A stretch of DNA of 9,094 nt from Palsa-459 sp963841965 (GTDB lineage Bacteria > Actinomycetota > Acidimicrobiia > Acidimicrobiales > RAAP-2), in NCBI GenBank assembly GCA_963841965.1, contig CAWJES010000016.1, positions 1-9,094 of the forward strand, read 5' to 3'. The notes beneath the pieces were generated by a model. That model made no database searches and had not been told where the DNA came from. It saw only the letters and a program-made list of their open reading frames with translations. The first letter of the stretch is position 1. Every line of letters begins with the position of its first letter. Below, one piece after another: positions 1-4,995 of the stretch. The translations under genes and the position numbers were made by a program.

Positions 1-73
1 GGGCCGCTAGCTCATCGGGAAGAGCAGGGGACTTTTAATCCCAAGGTGCCGGGATCGAGACCCGGGCGGCCCA
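1..73 (+). tRNA. tRNA-Lys (anticodon UUU)
   Basis: The sequence folds as a full cloverleaf. The acceptor stem pairs 1-7 (GGGCCGC) with 66-72 (GCGGCCC), followed by discriminator A73. The D stem is GCTC (10-13) with GAGC (22-25), the anticodon stem is 27-31 with 39-43, and the T stem is CCGGG (49-53) with CCCGG (61-65). The anticodon loop CTTTTAA (32-38) carries TTT at 34-36, which reads lysine AAA/AAG codons. CCA is not encoded (ACA follows), so it would be added after transcription. Several consensus positions are unusual: A instead of T at 54 in the T loop, T at 15 with G at 48 instead of the usual purine-pyrimidine Levitt pair, and a G27-A43 mismatch. All other stem pairs are intact, so it is probably functional. 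The gene touches the window edge, so its promoter is not visible. Confidence 0.9.
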
Positions 74-141
74 CAAAAGCGCTGGTCAGAGGTTAGAAAG
101 CCTGTGATCTGGTGCCTCGTGCCGCAATTTGGTGCAGCCAA

Positions 142-630
142 TCAAATGGACATACCGCGATTCATGACTGCGGATTCACGAGATCGGATTGTTCGCTTCG
201 ACTCTGTGGACGTTGCCCACAATCGTGGCATCAGTTGACGATGGCCGACTTCCCGGCAGCGAATCGTCACGTGACCCTTACTGCTCTCCGGGATCACGAC
301 CGGTGCTTCCATCGCGAACATGTCCGCCATGAAGCAGTGACGCAGTTCATGCAATGACCGGTTCCCGAAGCCTGTCTGCTTGCTGATTCTCCGCACACGA
401 CGTCCCAGCCGCATCAGATCGGTCCGGACTCGGATCACCTACATGGACACCGCATCGTGATCGCGCTTCAGGAGTCGGACCTGGGTCCGCCGTTCAATCT
501 GGTCGGGCGATGAGTGCCCAGCATGTGTCTCGCGGGGAGGTCCACAGATATGGATCGTCCGACGGTGCCAACCATCGAGGCCGCGACGAGATGCGCTCCT
601 CCAAAGGATGTGTTCCAGACGCCGATTGTG
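142..630 (-). pseudogene. Decayed tyrosine recombinase (phage-type integrase), C-terminal catalytic part
   Basis: Reading leftwards in one minus-strand frame, the translation keeps the outline of an integrase catalytic domain. It runs from a box-I-like HNRRLE (630-613; family GxRRGE) through LWRSA and RTIHI, then P-x-E-T-H-A-G (family PKTxAGRR) and a predicted helix ending LLKRDHD. A TAG stop follows at 439-441. In the same frame come GRRVRRISKQTGFG and box II HELRH (351-337), and, exactly 23 residues after the box-II arginine, the expected GH (KGHVTI). The catalytic tyrosine expected 9 residues later in a V-Y-G-H context is missing: the frame reads V-G-H. The N-terminal DNA-binding region is not recognisable, although a weakly similar segment may lie at about 717-810 in another frame. 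Stop codon, missing nucleophile and missing N-terminus all indicate a dead gene. It points at the tRNA-Lys gene about 70 bp away, as integrases of tRNA-targeting elements do. The family call rests on motif order and spacing read by eye. Confidence 0.62.
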
Positions 631-1001
631 AACGGTGCAGGCGCGCAGGAGCGGGCACCCGCACTGCGGGACCACTCGAGGGAGCGGCAACCGCGTGAGT
701 ACGCTCGTCTCGTGAGTCACTGCGCCGCCGCCTTGAATGTCCTCATTCGGTGGCACGTCACCTGTCGAGCCCGCCGAACTTCGCGCACTGGTGGTGCGGC
801 ACCATCTCGTGAGCGCATGCCGGGTGCCATTGCCGGCTGCGGTCGGAGGACCATCGGGTGGACCGAAAAGCTCAGCGTTCCGCCGCGCAAACCGCTCGGA
901 GCCAACGCTGCGATGCCCTTGCCATGTCGCGACCACGACGCTTGGCTGCGCCCCCAGCATGATGGCCGCCGAGGAGCAGGTGGTCAGGAGCAGGCCATCC
1001 T
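631..1001. other. Gene-free stretch between the integrase relic and the DUF2142 gene
   Basis: Open frames exist on both strands but none has a convincing ribosome binding site, protein-like composition or recognisable motif. The plus-strand frame of the DUF2142 gene stays open back to 737, but its translation there is rich in R, S, P and C with no hydrophobic or domain pattern, unlike the gene proper. The stretch may hold further decayed sequence of the integrated element. Near its right end GATGGCC (961-967) can pair with GGCCATC (993-999). Confidence 0.5.
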
Positions 1002-1036
1002 CATGTCAGCCATCTGCCCCGCTGATGGCTGACATG
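1002..1036. promoter_or_regulatory. 13-bp perfect inverted repeat over the DUF2142 gene start
   Basis: CATGTCAGCCATC (1002-1014) is exactly complementary to GATGGCTGACATG (1024-1036), with a 9-nt spacer, and one further G-U pair is possible in RNA. The right arm contains both the proposed ATG at 1025 and the alternative ATG at 1034. No T-run follows on either strand, so it does not look like an intrinsic terminator. As DNA it could be the operator of a dimeric regulator. As RNA it would bury the start codon. I cannot tell which from sequence alone. Confidence 0.6.
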
Positions 1037-2536
1037 GAGGTTGGTGAGAGCGGGAGGGTGGCGGGTATCTGGAAACTGGGGATCCTCCTGCTCCTGATCG
1101 GAATCTGCGCCTGTTGGGTCTTCGCGACCCCCCTGTTCGGCACCTCGGACGAGACGGCTCACGTGATGAAGGCAGCCGCCGTCGTCAGGGGTGAGTTCGT
1201 CGGCAAGTCGGACGGTGGACCGAACACGATCGTCGATGTTCCCCAGGACTTGATCGGCGCCAACCGGATCCCTTGCTTCGCGTTGGATGCCACGGTCAGT
1301 GCGGGTTGCTTGGCGCCACTCGGGCATGACAACCAGCTGGCTCCAGAAGTGACGTGGGTGGGCTATTACCCGCCGCTGTACTACTTGCTCGTCGGCTGGC
1401 CGACGCTGTTCCTGCACGCATCATCGTCGATCTATGCCATGCGCCTCATGTCCGCCTTGCTCGGGGCGGCGCTCTTGGCAGGGGCGTTCTATTCCGCCGC
1501 GGAGGCCCGGGGCAGGGCGCTCCTCGTGCCGGCTACTGCCGCCCTGGCGACGCCGTATCTCTTCGCCTATGTCGCAACGGTCAATCCCAGCGGCATGGAG
1601 ATGGCCAGCGCACTCTGCGCGTGGACCTCGGGTATAGCGCTCGTGGACAGTCCGTGCGATGCGTCGCGTCGCGGCATTCTCATTCGCTTCATCGTGTCGA
1701 TGGTTGTGCTGTCCCAGGTGCGTGACCTTGGCCCGCTGTTCGTCGGAGTGATTGCACTCAGCATGGCGGGTTGGTATGGATTCCGGTCGAGCTGGTCGCT
1801 GCTGGCCCGTCCCCGCGTGCTCGCCGTCGTCGCCGGGATCGCAGCGTGCGCGGCGTTCGCGGGGCTGTGGGTGCTGCTGGTCGGGAATCTGAGCTTCGCT
1901 CCCAGCAGGCACGCCCTGGCTCCGCACGCTGGCGTGCTGGCCGCCCTCGCGAGGTCTGCCCATCGCTATGCATACAACGTGCGCCAGATCATCGGAAACT
2001 TTGGATGGACGAATGTCTATCCGCCTGTACGGGTGTCCTGGCTAGGTCTCAGCGTCATCGCCCTGATGTTTGTGCTGGGGATCAGAACCGCGAGAAGACG
2101 TCAGCGAATCATCGCCGGATCGTTGCTCGCCTTCGCCGTGCTGTGCCCGATCCTCCTGATAGCGCACGAGGCGAGGAGCGAGGGGTTCTTGGGCCAGGGG
2201 CGCTACTGGTATCCCCTCCTCGCAGGAGTGCTTGTCGTGGCTGCAGGCGCCGGAGGCTCCCGGGTGGCCGCGAACTGGCTGCTGTGGGCAGGGGTGGCGC
2301 TAAGCGCAGTTGTCGTAGACCTCGTCTGCTTTCAGGTCACGCTGGATCGCTTCCGGTTCGGACTAGGACAGCCTGAAGTGCACGCCGGCTGGAACCCGCC
2401 CGGCGGCGCGGATCTGTGGCCCGTGCTGAACGGCGTGCTCTGTATCACGTTCGCCTGGTTGTGGTGGTCGCTTTGCCGGTCAAGTGCAAGTCGTGGAGAG
2501 CCGTCCGAGTCCCCTTTGGGCGCAGATCCCCTGTAA
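1025..2536 (+). CDS. DUF2142-type polytopic membrane protein (GT-C-like)
   Basis: The protein has 503 residues and many hydrophobic segments (roughly 11-13), starting with a helix at residues 15-36. DUF2142 features appear in the expected order: an acidic pair in the first loop after helix 1 (TPLFGTSDETAH, 35-46), a loop motif GYYPPLYY (113-120) ahead of the second helix group, QVRDLGPLF (231-239), GNFGWTNVYPP (324-334) and GQGRYWYPLLAG (390-401). This architecture (short N-terminal helix, large DE-containing loop, then many helices) resembles GT-C glycosyltransferases that use polyprenyl-phosphate sugars, but no reaction is established for the family. The ATG at 1025 was chosen because helix 1 follows and family-like sequence begins there. 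No clear Shine-Dalgarno precedes it. ATG 1034, or GTG 1058 just after GGGAGG, are alternatives. The start lies inside a 13-bp inverted repeat, which may govern expression. The gene stands alone, with long gene-free DNA on both sides. Confidence 0.82.
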   Translation: MADMEVGESGRVAGIWKLGILLLLIGICACWVFATPLFGTSDETAHVMKAAAVVRGEFVGKSDGGPNTIVDVPQDLIGANRIPCFALDATVSAGCLAPLGHDNQLAPEVTWVGYYPPLYYLLVGWPTLFLHASSSIYAMRLMSALLGAALLAGAFYSAAEARGRALLVPATAALATPYLFAYVATVNPSGMEMASALCAWTSGIALVDSPCDASRRGILIRFIVSMVVLSQVRDLGPLFVGVIALSMAGWYGFRSSWSLLARPRVLAVVAGIAACAAFAGLWVLLVGNLSFAPSRHALAPHAGVLAALARSAHRYAYNVRQIIGNFGWTNVYPPVRVSWLGLSVIALMFVLGIRTARRRQRIIAGSLLAFAVLCPILLIAHEARSEGFLGQGRYWYPLLAGVLVVAAGAGGSRVAANWLLWAGVALSAVVVDLVCFQVTLDRFRFGLGQPEVHAGWNPPGGADLWPVLNGVLCITFAWLWWSLCRSSASRGEPSESPLGADPL

Positions 2537-2548
2537 GGCACCCAGGGG
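2528..2548 (+). terminator. Weak hairpin over the DUF2142 stop codon
   Basis: CCCCTG (2528-2533) pairs with CAGGGG (2543-2548) around a 9-nt loop that contains the TAA stop. There is no following T-run, so it is at best a weak or factor-assisted terminator. Confidence 0.2.
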
Positions 2549-3033
2549 GGCCAACGCATGCGTGATCCGGATATCGGAGGCTTTGCGCCAGCCGCCGACG
2601 AGTGATCCGACTCACGCGAGCGCCCGCAAGCACCCGCTCTCGTGGCCATGTGACGTGGATTCGGGGTCCGAAGCGTCAGGCGGGAGCTGTGCGTTGAGTT
2701 CGGACGAAAACCGCTCGGCAAGCAAGAATCAGGTCCACGATGCCGACGACACGAACGACACGAACTGCGACGCGGAACCCGCCTGCAGCGGGGTCGGTCG
2801 TCGTGTCGGTCCGGTGCCTCGGTGATGACTCGCCCGACGACTGCGCCACACGCACGGCGCCGGGGACGATCGAGTGCACGATTCGGTTGCGGAACACGAG
2901 TCGATGAGCAGCATCTCGGGATCTTGCCGCCACGTGGCGCCCGAGTCTCTGGTTCGTGCTCGCGCGCCAGTCGCTTGCACATCAGGTTGCCCTCTCCGAT
3001 CCGACCGTCGGCTGCGGTGCGACGGCCTTGCGG
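2537..3033. other. Gene-free stretch between the DUF2142 and UbiA genes
   Basis: I see no supported gene here. The open frames on both strands are short, rich in R, S and P, and lack ribosome binding sites. The stretch holds a two-copy 9-bp tandem repeat (unit CGACACGAA, 2747-2764), a 12-bp palindrome CGCCACGTGGCG (2928-2939) and a short dyad GCGCC/GGCGC (2843-2860). Each is small enough to arise by chance in GC-rich DNA. Confidence 0.5.
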
Positions 3034-3903
3034 ATGACTGAGGCCACAGGAGAGGTCCCGACCGGTGGGTCTGGGCTGGGCCGCCAACTGGTTGGCCTTG
3101 CCCTCGCCACACACCTCGGACCCACCCTCGTCGTCACCGGCGCGACCACCGCGCTTGCCGCTGCTGCCGGTCGGGGCTCGGGAACGATGTGGGTGGCGCT
3201 TGCAGTGCTCGCGGGACAGTGCTCGGTGGGCTGGTCGAATGACGCGATTGACGCCGACAGAGACCGACGGGTCGGTCGCACGAGTAAGCCGATCGTGGCG
3301 GGGCTGGTCACTGAGCGAACTGTCGCTCTCGCATCCGTCGCGGCCTTCGTCTGCTGCATCCCGCTGTCCCTCGCTTCCGGCTGGCGCGCAGCCACCGTCC
3401 ACATGGTTGCGGTGATGGCGGCGATCGCCTACAACCTCGGTCTCAAGTCCACGATCCTCAGTCCCCTGCCCTATGCCATCTCCTTTGGGCTCCTTCCGGC
3501 GTTCGTCACGCTTGGCTTGCCGGAAGGAGGGTGGCCCCGTCCGATCGTGATGGTTGCGACGTCGTTGATCGGCGTCGGGGCCCACTTCATCAATGCGGTG
3601 GCCGACGCAAGCGATGACGCCGTGACCGGCATCAAGGGACTGCCCCAGCGGCTCGGACCTCGCCGCGCACTCGAGGTGGGCACCATCGTCCTTCTGGTAT
3701 CGACCACCATCGTGGCCCTGCTGGCTCCTCACCGGAGACCGGCACTTGCGGCTGCACTCTGTGTCGTGGCGGTCGACCTGGGCGTCGTCGCGTCCGGCGC
3801 GCACGGCCGGCACCGCCTGGCATGGCGGCTCGCCCTGCTGGGCGGTGTGGGCTGTCTTGCCGTTTTCGTCATCGGTGGCGACGCGCTGGTCAGGGTCCGT
3901 TGA
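3034..3903 (+). CDS. UbiA-family membrane prenyltransferase
   Basis: The product has 289 residues. UbiA enzymes are membrane proteins that transfer a polyprenyl or similar chain from its diphosphate to an acceptor, with Mg2+ held by two aspartate-rich motifs. The first motif is canonical: NDAIDADRD (69-77) fits NDxxDxxxD and is followed by RVGRTSKPIVAGLV, including the basic-then-KP segment common in the family. The second is NAVADASDD (187-195) followed by GIKGLPQRLG (199-208), again typical. About eight hydrophobic helices alternate with these loops, and the length matches the usual 280-300. ATG 3034 is the natural start: it lies about 20 residues before helix 1, and upstream extension to a GTG at 2956 adds no conserved sequence. 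No strong Shine-Dalgarno is visible. The substrate cannot be assigned, because no menaquinone, heme, tocopherol or arabinan genes lie nearby. Close relatives with a SVGWSND motif are, to my knowledge, frequent and uncharacterised in Actinobacteria. Confidence 0.88.
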   Translation: MTEATGEVPTGGSGLGRQLVGLALATHLGPTLVVTGATTALAAAAGRGSGTMWVALAVLAGQCSVGWSNDAIDADRDRRVGRTSKPIVAGLVTERTVALASVAAFVCCIPLSLASGWRAATVHMVAVMAAIAYNLGLKSTILSPLPYAISFGLLPAFVTLGLPEGGWPRPIVMVATSLIGVGAHFINAVADASDDAVTGIKGLPQRLGPRRALEVGTIVLLVSTTIVALLAPHRRPALAAALCVVAVDLGVVASGAHGRHRLAWRLALLGGVGCLAVFVIGGDALVRVR

Positions 3904-4076
3904 CCCGCAGCCCGGTGTCCGACAGTGCCGGCGGGCCGTCGGCGACGCCATGAGGGGTCATCGGTTGGGAGTGGCAGATTGGTGAGCCGCTGTCGCCTTA
4001 AACTGCGGACGGACGGGCCCCAGGCGGACCGTACTCAGCCGTCGCGGATGTGGAAGTCTGTGTGCGACAGGGAGCG

Positions 4077-4092
4077 GGAGCCGAGTGGCTCC
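4077..4092 (+). promoter_or_regulatory. Leader hairpin upstream of the small secreted protein gene
   Basis: GGAGCC (4077-4082) and GGCTCC (4087-4092) form a perfect 6-bp stem with loop GAGT. Its right arm overlaps CTCCT (4089-4093), which could otherwise pair with AGGAG (4101-4105) in the ribosome binding site. The two stems exclude each other, so the leader could switch between a hidden and an exposed binding site. The stems are short and this is an inference. Confidence 0.35.
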
Positions 4093-4099
4093 TCTGGCC

Positions 4100-4106
4100 A
4101 AGGAGG
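4100..4106 (+). promoter_or_regulatory. Strong Shine-Dalgarno that sets a TTG start
   Basis: AAGGAGG lies 6 nt before TTG at 4113. It is the best ribosome binding site in the window and favours this TTG over the in-frame upstream start at 4050, which has none. Confidence 0.8.
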
Positions 4107-4112
4107 ATTCCG

Positions 4113-4532
4113 TTGACGACTCGAACCAGGTTGCGGAGTGTGCGGGTCAGGGCCGCAGTCGCGAGCGCCGCATGCGCCGTGGCGCTCGTTGCATCGCTGG
4201 GAATGGCGGTGCCGTCCAGTTCTGCAAGCGAGGCCACGTTCTGCAAGACGCTCCTCACCTACCACGCCACTGTCCCGACGACGATCACCGTCGCGTCGTA
4301 CCACGCGTGGGCCAGGGCAGAGGTGCCGTTCTTCTCCGCGCTGGCTGCGAACGCGCCGGATGCGGCCGCCAGGACCGTGCTGAACGAGATCGTCACGATC
4401 CTGAAGTACTACGAGAGCCAGGCTTCCCTCAACGCCATCAAGGCGTACTGGCTCTCGCATCACAACGAGTGGGTGAAGGACACCAAGGCGCTGGCCGCCG
4501 ACCTCGAGGCGTGTGCCAAGACCCTCCTGTAG
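4113..4532 (+). CDS. Small secreted helical protein with two cysteines, function unknown
   Basis: From TTG 4113 the product has 139 residues. The N-terminus is a Sec-type signal peptide: an arginine-rich start (R4, R6, R8, R11, R13), a hydrophobic stretch at about 14-33, and small residues before cleavage near A38 or A41. The mature part, about 100 residues, looks almost wholly alpha-helical, with W and Y residues in the helices (AYWLSHHNEW, 111-120). It has just two cysteines, C44 near its start (TFCKTLL) and C134 near its end (LEACAKTLL). A disulfide between them would clasp the two ends of a helical bundle. C21 lies within the hydrophobic signal core and does not form a sensible lipobox. 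I recognise no family. It stands alone about 210 bp after the UbiA gene. A TAAACT at 3999-4004 could be a weak -10 element with a leader of about 100 nt, but I see no matching -35. An extracytoplasmic binding or structural role is a guess. Confidence 0.76.
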   Translation: MTTRTRLRSVRVRAAVASAACAVALVASLGMAVPSSSASEATFCKTLLTYHATVPTTITVASYHAWARAEVPFFSALAANAPDAAARTVLNEIVTILKYYESQASLNAIKAYWLSHHNEWVKDTKALAADLEACAKTLL

Positions 4533-4593
4533 CCGCGCCGTCGAAGGCAGGTTCGCGGGTACGCGATCCCGCTGCACAAGGGTGATGATGGTC

Positions 4594-4618
4594 GGCCCTG
4601 ACAGCCAACGCTGGGGCC
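4594..4618 (+). terminator. Possible terminator hairpin after the small secreted protein gene
   Basis: GGCCC (4594-4598) pairs with GGGCC (4614-4618), and CAGC (4602-4605) with GCTG (4610-4613), leaving a 3-nt bulge and a CAAC loop. It begins about 60 nt after the stop codon. There is no T-run, so termination is only a possibility. Confidence 0.3.
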
Positions 4619-4984
4619 TGGTCGCGTGGACAACGAGAACAGATCGATTTGCGCGCTCGGCCGTGAGACGGCGCCAAGGGGACCTCTCGTCACATGCTCG
4701 AGACGGTGCAGCCAGGCGCAACCTGCGGCGACACAGGCACGCGGATCGTCCAGGGCGGTACGGCTGACCCATCGACGCCGCATGCTGCCGCGAGGGCTGC
4801 CGTTCTGAGCTCGCCGCGCGATTCACGTCCTGGCGGCGCCGCATCCGCTGTGATCCAGGTGCGGCCGGAGACGGTCGCTCGGGCCGTGAACATCCGGGTA
4901 CCAGCCCCCAAGGACCAGTTACATTCTCAGTAGCCGCGAACCGGTACGGCGGCGGGAGAACCAGCGGACCAGTCGTCCGATCCA

Positions 4985-4992
4985 GGGAAGGA
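4985..4992 (+). promoter_or_regulatory. Ribosome binding site of the ClC gene
   Basis: GGGAAGGA ends 3 nt before ATG 4996. The spacing is slightly short, but the purine-rich block starts 11 nt upstream, and no competing start with a better site is near. Confidence 0.6.
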
Positions 4993-4995
4993 ACC

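Larger units (their letters stand above)
4533..4995. other. Gene-poor stretch before the ClC gene
   Basis: I see no supported gene. A 79-codon open frame (4694-4933) has no ribosome binding site or recognisable motif. Minus-strand frames across the region overlap the secreted-protein gene and look random. The stretch holds two dyads after the upstream gene (4555-4572 and 4594-4618), and the ribosome binding site of the ClC gene lies at its right end. Confidence 0.5.

Noticed and set aside
737..1024. An N-terminal extension of the DUF2142 protein
   Set aside because: The frame stays open, but the extra 96 residues lack family sequence and helices and have no ribosome binding site, while helix 1 follows soon after ATG 1025.
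514..1032. A 172-codon plus-strand frame
   Set aside because: It has R/P/A-rich random composition and no ribosome binding site, and it overlaps the integrase relic on the other strand.
2747..2764. A tandem repeat of two 9-bp units (CGACACGAA)
   Set aside because: Two short copies with no further units can arise by chance, and no linked feature is seen.
2928..2939. A 12-bp palindrome CGCCACGTGGCG
   Set aside because: One or two palindromes of this length are expected in 9 kb of GC-rich DNA. It lies about 95 bp before the UbiA start with nothing else to suggest an operator.
2332..3951. A 539-codon minus-strand open frame across the DUF2142 end and the UbiA gene
   Set aside because: It opposes two well-supported membrane protein genes, has R/G/P/S-rich composition without motifs, and runs through noncoding DNA in between.
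4113..4178. A lipoprotein signal at C21 of the small secreted protein
   Set aside because: The cysteine is followed by more hydrophobic core and sits too early. The small-residue cleavage site at 36-41 fits a normal Sec signal.
4694..4933. A 79-codon plus-strand frame before the ClC gene
   Set aside because: No Shine-Dalgarno, signal, membrane segment or motif, and third-position GC is not distinctive. It could be a small gene, but nothing supports it.
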